Part shown: positions 1-11,329 of the stretch, piece by piece
How the letters are laid out: each line of letters starts with the position of its first letter
How positions within the stretch are numbered: the stretch's first letter is position 1
Assembly (NCBI GenBank): GCA_027574665.1
Contig: CM050676.1
Coordinates: 5,880,157 to 5,944,156, forward strand
DNA: 64,000 bases
Source: Rhynochetos jubatus
Taxonomy: Eukaryota > Chordata > Aves > Eurypygiformes > Rhynochetidae
Direction: 5' to 3'
Notes under the pieces: generated by a model
What the model was told of the DNA's origin: nothing
Databases searched by the model: none
The model's input: the letters and a program-made list of their open reading frames with translations, nothing else
Made by a program: the position numbers and the translations under genes

Positions 1-2102
1 TCGCCTGGTCTCCGCACCAGCACGGACTGCTTGCCTCTGGCGGTGGGACGGCTGACCGCTGCATACGCTTCTGGAACACGCTCACCGGGCAGCCCTTGCA
101 GTGCATCGACACTGGATCACAAGTGTGCAACCTGGCCTGGTCGAAGCATGCCAACGAGCTGGTAAGTTCCTCCTTGGAAATCTTGCTGCTGAGCTGCCTT
201 GTGTTGGAAGCATGATGCATATTTCCCTCTCCCCTTTCAGGTGAGTACCCATGGATACTCGCAGAACCAGATCCTCGTCTGGAAGTACCCCTCGTTAACG
301 CAAGTAGCAAAGCTAACTGGGCACTCGTACCGAGTCTTATATTTGGTAAGCGATGGCCACGTCTCTGAAAACTTTGGCAGCTGCTTCTCTGGCTGTGCAT
401 GTGCTGAGGAGACCCCCGGCTGCTGTGCCAGTGGCACTGTAAGCTGCCTGTAGTCTAGGTGGAGGTATGAACACTGCCCTATGAGCAATGAAGAATGCTT
501 TGTGCCTGGCTTCCTTTCCTGCAAGGGCTTCTTTGATTTGTTGCTATGGAAATGTGAGGCTTTGCTGATGGTTAGCAGGGTCTGCCAAAACTCTCCTGAG
601 GAAGGATGGGCATCAGGACTTGTACACTTTTTCACCGGTGACTGCCAGCGGGAGAAGAGTTTGCTTTCGGGCCTCCTAATGTGTCATTATATGCTCGATG
701 CAGTTAATCCGCGTCGATCTCATGCCTGTTTCGTTACTGTTATGTATGGCTTTCGCTGCGTTCGTAAGAGGTCAGTGCGCTGATACTGTTCTGTGAGGTA
801 GATTGTAAAGTAAGTGACTAATGCACCTGGCAAACACCCGTCATGTTGGCCTCCTGCCTTATCATGTTATAATCTGGGGAAGAATAGCCTCAATTATAAA
901 TGGTTTGGATTTCTTAACACGAGAGTCCTTTTTATGGTAATTCCACCCATGTGTTCCATAGCTGCTGAGAGGGATGCAAGTGCTTGAGTTGGCACCTACT
1001 GAGACTGAGTAAGGCACATGAAAGCAGAGGTGGTTGGTTGGTTTCTCACCGCCAGCCAAGTAGGAAGGAAAGTGAAGTCTCTCTCATGCATTCCAATGAA
1101 GATATGTTTTCAACCTCAAAAATGTAATGGGTGCTAAAGGTTGCTCTCTCTTGGCCTTAGGCGATGTCCCCTGATGGGGAGGCCATAGTTACAGGAGCTG
1201 GAGATGAGACCTTGCGCTTCTGGAACGTCTTCAGTAAAACTCGCTCGACAAAGGTAAGGATGGGTGGTGTGGCTGGCTGCAGCCATGTTCTGCAGGAGCC
1301 TCAGCCTTTGGCAGGAGATTTGGCTCCTGGTGAAGAGAGCAGTTTGCTCTGCTCTCTTCACCATATCCTGCAGATGGGGGACTGGATGCAGTCAAGGGTT
1401 ACACCTTGCAATACAAAGGGGTTTGTGGTCATCAGAGGAAATAGTTGCCTGGGTGTACCCGTGGCAGTGTGATAGGAGATCCTTCTGTTGGCTGTTACAG
1501 CACTGCCGAACATAGGATTTTGGGGTGCTCACGCTGAGCCCACCATCGTCCCTGCTAGCATGCTGCTCCGAACTGACTCAGTCCTCAGATCCTTATCCCC
1601 TGGCTCCTTTTGGAACCACTTAAAATGGCAGTGTGGATGGAAGCGTGACCGTGGGTGCTGCTGCTGACAACTTGTCGTCACCGAAAGCGGGCTGTGCCAG
1701 ATGCTCTGAGAGCTTTTCTGGGCATCTGACAGTGGAGAGTGGCAGAGATCTTACGGAATGAGCCACGGGGAGCTGGCATTGCGCACTGTGAGGTATCCCT
1801 CTGGTTTCTGATGGCGCTGGGGCATAGCTTCCCACAAAGCTGCCCGAATGGCACCCTTGCCTGCCATGCTCTTGTTATCAGCTGGGAAAAAAACACGGGC
1901 ATATGGTGTTGGTCTTTGAATGGTGAGCTCGCGTGGTGCTCTGAGCTGGAGATGCCTCACCAGGCTAGCAGCTGTTTAATTCAAAAAGGTAAAAGCCTGT
2001 GGAGTGATGCTGCAGCACAGCTGTGGAGGGCTTAGCACCTACTGTCTCTTTTCTTGTCAGGAGTCTGTATCTGTTCTCAACCTCTTCACCCGGATACGAT
2101 AA
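1..2102 (+). CDS. FZR1: FZR1 (Cdh1), 3' part: last four coding exons
   Basis: FZR1/Cdh1 is the WD40 activator of the anaphase-promoting complex (APC/C); it recruits D-box and KEN-box substrates in late mitosis and G1. Exons: 1-161 (frame from base 3), 241-345, 1161-1253 and 2061-2102, all joined in phase 0 with GT/AG borders. The peptide runs from [15 protein letters not shown] through GHSYRVLYL and [20 protein letters not shown] to the end, [13 protein letters not shown]. These are the last WD40 blades. The C-terminal Ile-Arg (IR) tail, which docks on the APC3/CDC27 TPR subunit, is intact and precedes TAA at 2100-2102. The near identity to mammalian FZR1 that I recall makes the call secure; CDC20 would lack this [18 protein letters not shown] end. 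The N-terminal C-box and upstream blades lie outside the window. Confidence 0.97.
1329..1362. repeat. Perfect 14-bp hairpin in the last FZR1 intron
   Basis: GGTGAAGAGAGCAG (1329-1342) and its exact complement CTGCTCTCTTCACC (1349-1362) flank a six-base loop. A weaker outer pairing (gcagga near 1310 with tcctgc near 1366) could extend the stem past an asymmetric bulge. It lies in the intron between 1253 and 2061. A small-RNA precursor is possible but unproven. Confidence 0.7.
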
Positions 2103-4105
2103 ACCCCAGGAGACTACAGCCGGACATAGCAGGATAAACCTGCTCCCTTGGTGTGCATGGAACCCCAGCCGATCAGCCAGAAGGGAAGGGAGTACCCATG
2201 GGACTGGAGGATGGACCCAACATGCTAATTAAATACGTGCTTGTGAACCACGCTCGGCAGTATGTGGGATGGGGTTGGGGAGGGAACTAGCAAAGGCTTA
2301 TGGATTCGTCCTTCATAAAGGGGAACGGGTACAAGGGAAATGTTAAACCTGCGTCCTCCAACCCTCACGTCACATACTGGAGAACGTGCGTGTGACATGG
2401 AACGTTGAGACTGGACCAAGGCTGTCCCAGCTGCTCTGTTGTCCCTTCTCGGGAGAGATGAGAGTGTCCCTGCCTGTTTGGGAACACGAACGTGCTGCTC
2501 TGGTCCTTCTGGCCTCGGAGGATGTCTTTGGAGGTAGGAGCCAGCCAGACTTGTCCAGTACAACTGGTGCAAGTAAGCTAGACACCAGGCTGGGTGTTAG
2601 CCTGCACTTCTCCAAGGGTGTTGTTTACAGCCTGGCATCCCTGTTACGTGAAGAAACTGAAGAACCGCGCTTCTTCCTCCTTTTTGCACCAAATAGGTAC
2701 TGTAAGTGCTTGATACAGTCATTCCTGTGGGACAGCTTGATGCTGGGCATGCTTCAGCACTGCCTTCAAACATGTTTTGGGCTCTAAGCTTTGCAGGAGG
2801 GTTGAAGAGGCCACACCTCAGAGGGTGCACATTCACAAAGTTCTGACGTTGCTACTGCATGTTCTGGGCCGATCCTCTTCGTTCAGAGAGGAAAAACCCA
2901 ACAACCGCCATGTGTGGAGCTTCCCACAGTGCTGGTTGTGGCAGGCTGGTTGCTCTGGGGTCTTCCTGAGGTCAAAAGCAGTTGCAATGTGTTTGAGAAA
3001 CAAAACAACTCCTGTGGATCTGGATTTTTTTGGAGTGAGCGTGGCTGCTTCTGGCTGGAAGGGTGGAAATGTCACGTATGGGCCGGGGGGGATTCCCTTT
3101 CTAAAGCAAGGATGAATTGCTGTGCTTTTTATTTCCAAGTCAAAGCTTGTTGGTGGGGTTTTGTGGGTTTTTGTTACTGAGCAGTGTGGGAAGAATGGCT
3201 GCTTGTGTGCTTGGAGCTGTGTGATGAGCGCCATGGGGTGCGATGCAAAGTGCTTGTGTGTATGTGTTGCTTTAAATTTAAAGAGAAGCTGTTAGCTTGC
3301 AGCAGCCTGTTCCTGTCCGACTTGTACACGTGCCAACACTCTCCCAGCTGTGCACCTGGCTCCTGCCTGCCTCGTGCCCACTCTGGTGCCCTGGGATGCA
3401 AGTGCTGTTCCCTGTTCTCCTCTGGATTTTCCTGGTTGTGTATATAGACCTTGATCTGCTCTCAGTAGAGTGCATAGGCAATTCTTTCCTCTCATTTTTT
3501 CTTTTTTCTCTTTCTTTCCCTGAAACCAGTCTGTAGGGGTGGTGGTAGGAATAGGATTGTCTCTCCCTGGTGCCCCCAGTATCCTTAGGGTGAAGTTCTG
3601 GAGTGAGAAGGCTGGTATGGAGGGGGCAGTGAGGTGCTGTTCCGTTCACTGCAGCCTTGACCATGTGTGCCGTTACACCAGTGCCTGGACTGGGTTCTCG
3701 GTGCTACCTCTGCGTGTCATGGGGACTTGGAGGCGCTTGTGAGGGGCTTACCCACCGCGGCATCTCACGGCCTCACTCCGTCAAAATGTAGTTTCAGCAT
3801 AACTTCCGAAATGCAGTCTCAGCACAATTTAATTGTAGCTCTTGCAGTGGGAGCACAGGGCACGGTTTAAATCTCACCTGATGGCCTTCCAGCCCCACGT
3901 CTCGTTGCTGCTTGCACAGTTCGCTGGCACTGTTAAACTGCATCGCATGGGAGGATGGCCGCAAAGCACTGAGGTGGTGTTAGAACAAAGTCAGGTCGTT
4001 ATGTCGGTAAGCACGTCTGAAGGGAAGGAGAACCTGCAGCAAGACATGGTCTGTCACGGGTGTCCATCCCTGTGGCTTTTCTTGCCTGCTGTGGATTGTC
4101 TCCTG

Positions 4106-4111
4106 AATAAA
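4106..4111 (+). terminator. Polyadenylation signal AATAAA, proximal (FZR1)
   Basis: Canonical AATAAA on the plus strand about 2.0 kb after the FZR1 stop codon. It is the first such hexamer downstream of the gene. A GT-rich stretch follows within 100 bases. Confidence 0.55.
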
Positions 4112-4879
4112 TCACAACGTGCAGACCCCCAGGAGATGTTGCTGTCCACCCCAAGAAGGATGGATGGGGTGGGGGCACAGGCACGGGCTCAGCCATGGGG
4201 TGGCTGCATCCTGGTTTGTGTGGGAGGAGGGAGCTGGGCAGCCCAGCAGGAGCACTGGGTGTGAGACCCTCCCAGGGACGGCGGGTGGGTTTGCCCTGCA
4301 ACACGGGTGCTGTCCTGGGAGCTGCCAGGGCGACCCACAGAGACCCTCTGCATCCAGCAGTGCCCTGGGCTGCTGTGGAGGGAGATGGCCCCTTGTTGCT
4401 CTGTTCCTGCCCACTTCATGGTCCTCCCCGGCCAGGGCCTTTCACAAACCACGTCTCTGTTCTGCAGTTGGCGCTGCCTTGGGCGCAGGTTGGCTGGTGG
4501 CGCCTGTGCCGCTCGTGCTGGGCAGGAAGGGCTAGCAACTTCACGCCATGGCCGCTCTGCGGCCCAGCATGTTGGCCGAGGCTGGCGAGAAGGAGCTGTG
4601 GGGATGACCCGCTGTTCCAGTGTGGCCCGCAGCTGCCAGGGTGCTCTGCGCAGGTCTGCCGCTGCGGGAGCGGGTCGTGGGCTCTGGGTGCTGCTGTGGG
4701 CTGGTCACTGGGGAAAAGAACAACTGCCGGCTTGTGTGTTCGGTGTGACCTGTGAGTGCTGAGCTGTGTGGGTGGGTGAGCAAAGGGACCTCCTGGAGTC
4801 TGTGACCGTGTGGCGGTGGTATATGGTGGAAAAAATAGCAGGGCGCTGTAACTTTTCCATGTAAAGCAATCTAACTGGC

Positions 4880-4885
4880 ATTAAA
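4880..4885 (+). terminator. Polyadenylation signal ATTAAA, distal (FZR1)
   Basis: ATTAAA on the plus strand followed at once by a GT/T-rich element (tgtgtgagtttgtctc), the usual downstream context of a vertebrate poly(A) site. It could be the distal FZR1 end; which of the two sites is used cannot be read from sequence. Confidence 0.45.
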
Positions 4886-6316
4886 CAATGTGTGAGTTTG
4901 TCTCTTGGGCTTGGTGGTGCCACTTTGCTTTTCCCGGTCAAGGTGAGGGGTGCAGCGAGTTCCCAGGCTTGCCGGAGCTGCCTCCCTGGGTGCAAAGGCC
5001 CCAGGCCCTGCACCAGCTGCCCCTGACTCTGGGGGTACCAGCTCCCACCTGCCTGCTCCCGTTGGCTTTCCTGCTGCTGGGTAAGCAGGGAGACCCAGCC
5101 CCAACCCTCTTCCCCTCCCCCCCCACCTGCCCTGTTCACCTCTGTGGGGCGGGAAGGAATGGCAGGTGCCCCTGCCCCCCATGGTGAGGGGCAGTTGCTG
5201 GGTGACAGTCCCATGCTGGGTGCCGTGGGGCAGCTGGGGCGCAGGCAAAGCTGGGTATGGAACTGGGGGAACACAGCCCCAGAGTCCTGCAGAGCACCCC
5301 TGAGACGGGGGTCCTGCTGCCCCTGGACAGATGGGACCCGCGTCAGGGGGTGGAGAAGCCCCGGCCTGGAACCATTGCCACGGCCTCTCTGGTGCGGCTG
5401 TGCCTCAGCTTCTCCTTTGGGGGGGGGAAGTGCCCCTGGGGACTTGGGTGGGGGGATGTGGCAGCTCCTCTACTGACCTTGCTGGCTTGCTCACGGGCAG
5501 CTGACGGGCAGTAGGCCCACACTGTCTGGGGGAGTGGGATCCCCTGCCCCCAGGTATGGAGTAGAGCTGGGGGGTCTGGAGTGGGGGATGTTGGGGCAGG
5601 GAGGGCACAGGGAATGGGAAGGAGAAAATAGCAGGGCAAAGAGTTGTCAGTGCCTCAGTTTCCCCACCATGGGGCGGAGGGGAAGCCACCAGTAAAAGCC
5701 ACTGGTCCTGCTGCTGGCCCAGCCTGTTCTTGGGAAGCAAGGGGGAGGGACACTGGTTGGTTCTTGTCCTGTGGCATCTGGCCTGGCAGGGCGCTGCTGG
5801 GTGCTGACCACCACAGCCCCCCAAATCCTGCCTGGGGTCAGGGAGCTTGTGGCTTCCCTCCACTTAAGGAATAAGGCAGCAGCGGTGTGTCCTCAGGGAA
5901 GGAGTAACCTACACACCCCCCAGTGCAGAGCACCCCCAGGTCCCATCTTTATAGAACAGTCTGTCCTCTTGTCCCTGCCTCACCTGGCACTGGGCCCCCC
6001 CTGCCCACCACCCTCTTGGTGGGGAGGGCTGGGGCCAGGTGGGTAGGGGGGCTGACCCCAGCCAGCCCACATCCTTCTCTCTGCTCGCCAGGAGATGCCC
6101 ACATTCCTGCTGCTGCTGCTAAGGGTGGGGAGAGATGGGGGGAGTGAGATGGAGCCTCACAGCTTGTGTGGGCTCCCCAGGCATATCAGGGGGGCTAGAA
6201 GGTGATGGTGCCCCCCGCTGTTCCCCAAGAAGTGAAGAGCTTGGAGCAGAGCCCGAGCCTGTCCCCTAGGCTGGGGCTGGTGCCCTGGCGATCGCTGGGT
6301 CCCTGCTGGCCTCAAG
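4886..6316. other. Intergenic, convergent 3' ends of FZR1 and the GRAM gene
   Basis: GC-rich sequence with no supportable coding exon on either strand. It should hold the 3'UTR of the leftward GRAM-domain gene (stop at 6317-6319). I found no TTTATT (AATAAA on the minus strand) here; the best minus-strand candidate is a TATAAA near 5950. A short MIR-core-like string (gcctcagtttcccc) occurs near 5653. Confidence 0.5.
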
Positions 6317-9300
6317 TCACCTTGTACCTGGGGCCCCCATCACTCGCTGGTGTGGCAGGTTGAGGCCTGGCCAAGACCCCCTGGATGCCAGCTGCTGCTC
6401 CAGCTCCATGATGTGCCGGCTGATGTACCCCGAGGACAGCAGCAGGGCCATTATCCTGGGGGACAGGCTGGTGTCAGGCACAGGGGTCACAGCTGGATGG
6501 GGCAGGAACAGCACCGTGGCCAGGCAGGCCTCTGTGCGGTGGCTGCCCGAGGGGGACTGAGGGAACCTCAGGCTGCCTGGGCCGCAGGGACGAGCCGGGG
6601 ACATGGGGGTGTCCCACAGCCGCAGAGTGCACATATGGGACGTGGGGACTCACAGCAGCAGGTACCCCAGGATGATAGTGTTGAGGGAGCTCAGCTGCAG
6701 GGTGGGGTCCCCCTGCCAGGATATGGCAGTGTCAGTGCTGGGGCTCTGGAGAGCCTCAACCTGGCGCCCCTGTGGATGGCTCTGCATGGTGCTGGGTCCA
6801 GCCTTGGGGTGAAGCCCCTGCAGCATCCCCCTCCCCAGGACCCCCTGCCCTCCCCCCCCCACCCTTTGCCAAGGGCACCCCCTTACTACTGCTCAGAGCC
6901 AGCACTGGTGCCTCGTCAGCCGCCTCCTGCCCTTGCCTCGGTGCCAGGTTGGGCCCATCTGTGTGCAACCATGAGACATTCAATGAGTGCTAACAGGGCT
7001 GGGGGGGCCCGGGGGACCCAGCGGGGCATACTGAGCCACCAGGATACTGCACTCCCTGATGCTGCGGCCAAGTGCTGCATGGTCCCTCCAGGGCCAAGAG
7101 CTGTCAGTGGGGCACAGACACTGGTGAAGACGTGCTTGCGCAAACAGGGCTGTGAGTGTGTGTGGGAGGGGCGCAGGCTGGGGGGCAGTCACTCACCTGG
7201 TGGCTCCTGGAAGCCGTCAGGCTCTGGGATGCTCAGCTCCAGCTCTGACTGGCTCGAGGTCTGGAAGAGGACAAGCCCTGGTTGTGGTGCACATCCCCAA
7301 GGCACCTGCCCCATGGCTCTGGGGACATGGGTGGCACCCAATGGGGCTTGTGCCAGCCCACAGGAGGGAGCCCTGAAGGTCCTGGGGTCTGTGATTCCCC
7401 AAGCTGGGGCTTTTCAACCCCATGTTTTCCCTTGCAGTCTTTCCAGGGGAGGGGGTGCCCATGCAGTGTGGGCTGGAGTCACGCCTCCCTCTGCTGAAAG
7501 CCCCCTGCCAGTCACTTCCCATCCTTACCAGAGGCTTTCTAAGGATTTCCTTGTTGCTCAGATGGGTCAGAGGCCTCCAGCTGTTGTCCTGGACAAGGAG
7601 AGATGGAGTGCTGGGGGCTGCTGGCCACCCCCACAGCTCTGTAATGCAGAGCACGTGCAGCTGCCAGGCTGGTGCAGTGCCACCTTTGGGTGTTTGCAGA
7701 CTGACTTCAGGAGCTGGTACTTGGCCTCTCGCCAGCACAGCAACACCAAGAGGAACTGCCAGGGAGTGGGAATGGGTTTGTGCCAGAGCTGCTCCCTGGG
7801 TCACAGCCCAGAGCCCAACTGCTGCGGGGACACCTCAAGTAGCTCTGGGCTGCCCCCCAGCACCATGCCCATCCCCATCCTCAGCTTCTCCCCTTCGGCC
7901 ATTGGATGTCGACTGCATTGGGCACCAGGAGCACCGTGTTGGTCTTCTTGAGGGCCAAGATTCCAATATTTCCATACATTTCTGCAACAGTACAGAATCA
8001 CAGGATCACCAAGGTTGGAGAAGACCTATAAGACCATCCAGTCCAACCATCACCCCAATACTTCCACACCCACTAGACCATGTCCTCAAGTGCCACATCT
8101 ACACGTTCCTTCAACACCTCCAGCGATGGTGACTCCACCACTCCCCTGGGCAGCCTGTTTCAATGCCTGACCACTTTCAGTGAAGAAGTTTTTCCTAATA
8201 TCTGATCTAAACCCCCCCTGACACAACTTGAGGCCATTTCCTCTTGTCCTGTCACCAGTTACCCAGGAGAACAGGCCAGCACCCACCTCCCTACACCCTC
8301 CTTTCAGGGAGCTGTAGAGAGCGATCAGGTCTCCCCTCAGCCTCCTCTTCTTCAGGCTGAACTCCCCCAGCTCCCTCAGCCACTCCTCATCAGTCTTGTT
8401 CTCCAGACCCTTCACCACCTTTGTCGCCCTTCTCTGGACATGCTCCAGCATCTCTATGTCCTTCTTGGAGAGAGGGGCCCAAAACTGAACACAGGACTCA
8501 GGGTGCGGCCTCACCAGTGCTGAGATGAAGGTGATGGGGACCACTGCCTGTGCCGGGGGGGGTAGACAGTGTCACCATGTCCCTGGCTGCTGCTCATGTC
8601 CCTCACTGGCCCTACACCCATCCCCAGCCCACCCTGATGTCCTTGAGCAGCAGGCTGGAATAGAGGCAGATGTGGTGGGAGGAGATATACTGGTGGCCAT
8701 GGCAGGGCACCTCTCTCTGCCAGGAGCAGGAGAAGCAGGCCAGCAGCACTCCCCGCTCGGCAAGCTCCCCGAAGGCTTTGCGGTAGCCGGCAGTGTGCTT
8801 GCTCAGCTGCAGGGGAGACTGGGGCTGGCATGGCACGGTGCTTGGGGCAGAGCCCTGGCACCATCCCTATTCCATCACCACCTCTGCTGTGAAACTAAGA
8901 TGGGCCCTCCCTTGGCACCTGTCCTGCAGAGAGCATCCAGCTGGGACCACACTGCTGGGCTGGGGTCCCCTCTCCTGGGCCCTGGTGCCCCGAGACTCAC
9001 GGACAGGGTTGGGTGTCACTGCCTACCCATGGCCGCAGCCTTCTCCGTGCAGAAGGAGGGGTCACAGGTTTGGGATCTGGCAGGAAGCAGCAGGCAGGGG
9101 TGAGCCACAGGGCTGCCTGCAGGCCCGGCTGCACACACCCATGGCATCATGCCTTCTCACCCGGCAAGAGCACCCCGGGGGCACAGTGTGCGGGACTGGT
9201 GGGAGGAGGGGCTGGTGTGAAAGGACATGTCCCCCACAAGGTACAGCACCCACCTGGTGAGCAGGGGGTGCCCCAGCTGTGTGCCTGTGCTGCCCCTCTC

Positions 9301-9366
9301 CTCCAGGTTCTGCCACTGCTTCCCCTCCAGCACCTGCCCTCCATTCCTCCTGAACATCTCCTGCAT
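6317..9366 (-). CDS. GRAM-domain membrane protein (GRAMD2-like), interrupted by CR1, possibly decaying
   Basis: GRAMD2-type proteins sit in the ER membrane and bind plasma-membrane phosphoinositides through a GRAM (PH-like) domain at ER-PM contacts. Minus-strand exons in order: 8633-8806 (58 codons, GRAM start, with [19 protein letters not shown] and the [20 protein letters not shown] core); 8547 down to about 8515 (AVVPIT); part from 7981 down to about 7890 ([20 protein letters not shown]); 7684-7755 ([18 protein letters not shown]); 7529-7588; 7197-7260 (acidic, [16 protein letters not shown]); 6654-6712; 6317-6455. The last two join in phase to form one membrane helix ([20 protein letters not shown]) and a short tail, [16 protein letters not shown], resembling the GRAMD2A C-terminus. 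There is no VASt domain, so it is not GRAMD1. The N-terminus is unresolved: candidates are 9254-9366 ([10 protein letters not shown]...) and an exon near 9013-9078. At least one exon between 7197 and 6712 was not found. It may be a pseudogene, because the GRAM exon is split by CR1. Confidence 0.6.
7991..8525 (-). mobile_element. CR1 LINE 3' fragment
   Basis: Minus-strand translation gives the end of the CR1 reverse-transcriptase ORF ([20 protein letters not shown], then [15 protein letters not shown] and [20 protein letters not shown]), then a short 3'UTR ending in the CR1 terminal motif GATCCTGTGATTCTGT near 7991-8006. It is 5'-truncated, as is usual for CR1. The upstream limit is fuzzy, about 8515-8530, because the bases encoding SALVR fit both CR1 and the host exon. 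It lies between two halves of a GRAM-domain exon. Confidence 0.92.
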
Positions 9367-11329
9367 GGCAGCTGAGACACGCAGCCTGGGCCGCCGGGGT
9401 GGGTTAGGGGGGACGGTCCCCACGCTGCCCATCCCTGCAGCACAGCAGCTCCCAGGGTGGTCACCGGGGGGGGGGGGGACATGGGGACAGGGCTCAGTTC
9501 ATGCCAGGAGCAGGAGAGGAAAGCCCACCTAGTTGCACGGCGCTTCCCCCTCCCCGTGGTGGCATGATGCCAGCTGCAATACCCCAGCTGCTGGTCTGTG
9601 GGGCTCCCCTGGCCTGGCTGCTCTTGGGGCTTTTGTGGGGCGCACAACTCTCATCGCCGCACCTTCACAGGGAGAGGCAGTGGGCTGGAGGCATTGCAGC
9701 TCTGGCTGCCACTGTGCCTCAGTTTCCCCAGCAGCACAGCCCTGCCAGGCAGTGGTTAGTCCCTGACTGCTGCCCCTCAGCCCCTGAAGGGGCGGCACAA
9801 TTACCATTACTCCAGCCAGCTCTGGGAACAGCCGCACCCTCGTCCCTGCGGCCTCCCTGGCGCACGGGCCCCAGAGCCAGCGCCAGAAGCCACCCGGGCC
9901 CTGACACACCAGCCTGCACCGTGCCCTGGCAGGAGGGACGGCACTCGCTGGGGCGGGCGCCTGGTGCCCCAGGAGTGGCTGGGCCAGCTCTGCTCCCTGC
10001 TCTTGGGTGGGGGCCAGGAAGCGATGGCCCCTGGGTCCCTCCCAGTGCTCCGAGAAGAGGGTGCGTGGCCAGGTGGGCTCCAGAGGGGATGGGCAGACAG
10101 CTCCGCTTGGCACCACCAAGCCCTTGGTCCCGTCTGGCCTCTGCTGTGGCCCTGCTCCTGTCCTGCTCCCACTCCTGCCAGAGCCACCCCGGCCACAGCT
10201 GCCTCCTCCTGCTGCTCCCGTTGGCGAGGCAGGGCATGCACCTGGGGCCGGGACCAGCCGCAGCAGCTCTGCTGGCAGGCGTGGGGGCAAACACCAGCCC
10301 AAGGCCCAGGCTGCTGAGCCCCGGGCACCTGGGGGCTGCAAAGGGGTGGACAGGCAACGCATGGCACAGCGTGGCCTGGGCAGGGCTGCAAGCGGCAGCT
10401 CCTGGTGGGACACAGGAAGCCCCCATGCCCACATGCCCATCTCTCTGGGACCCTCAGGTGTGCCAAGCACCAGTGGGGTGACACCAGCACTGGCCCACAT
10501 GTCCCCTGGCAGCGGAAGCCCCATGGGGCAGGCTGAGGGGTGGGAAAGGGCACTAAGCATCCTCACAGCTGCAGACCTGCCCACCCCAGGGGGTTCCCTG
10601 GCCACATCCCGCTGCATCCTCTTGAGCAGTGTGGTGCAGGACCCCGGCTGGGGGGCGGTCACAAGACACCCCCAGGTGTGGCTGCAGTGGACAAAACTGC
10701 CTGTGCAGTGTCTCCTGCTTGTGTTGCCCTGAGCTGGGGCCCTGCAGCACCTGCACCAGCACCCAGGGAGTGCTTTGCAGCTCCTCTGTGACCACAGTCC
10801 CCCATGGGAGGTGGAGGGGGAGAATTCAGCTGCTCCCCAGACAAGCTCCACATGCATTCCCTCCCATCCAGCGTGGCCAGCCGGAGCAGCACACGCCGCA
10901 GCATCGCCATCGCGGTGCCCACTCCCCATCTCCAGCCCCGTGAGCAGAGGCTCCCTCGCAGTCCGTTCCCTCCTTGGGCAGTCCCATGGGGCAGGTCTGG
11001 CCACCCGCACGCCCCTGGGAGGTCTCTGCTGTGGGACAGGATGTGGCCCGAGGTCAAATTCCAGATGTGGACACCGTTCTCAGGAAAGTGAGGAGGGGGC
11101 AGGACTGGGCGGGGGGGCCTGAGCAGAGGCAAGGGACTGGAGGGCGGGTTGGGGGAAGAGGCTCTTGCCTCCCTGCGAGGGGCTGGAGCATGTGCCAAGG
11201 CCACGGGCCCCACTCTGCCCTTGCTCTCTGGACCGGGGCTGAGAAGCCTTTCCTCAGCCCCCACCGGCTGTGGGACACGGCCACAAGACCCGGGTGCAGC
11301 TGCAGCAGCCACAGCCCCGCACCCCAGTG

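Larger units (their letters stand above)
2103..4885 (+). other. FZR1: FZR1 3' untranslated region
   Basis: No second gene is visible between the FZR1 stop and the candidate polyadenylation signals at 4106-4111 (AATAAA) and 4880-4885 (ATTAAA). The stretch has moderate GC, no ORF with a recognisable product and no splice-consistent exon chain. I assign it to the FZR1 3'UTR by position; where the transcript ends is inferred. Confidence 0.6.

Noticed and set aside
6350-7951. 533-codon plus-strand open frame
   Set aside because: It runs antisense over the GRAM-gene exons, has no domain and reflects the scarcity of stops in GC-rich sequence.
9529-11010. 493-codon minus-strand open frame
   Set aside because: Cys/Gly/Ala/Pro/Arg-rich composition, no recognisable motif, and an overlapping plus-strand frame of similar quality. 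I could not tie it to the GRAM gene.
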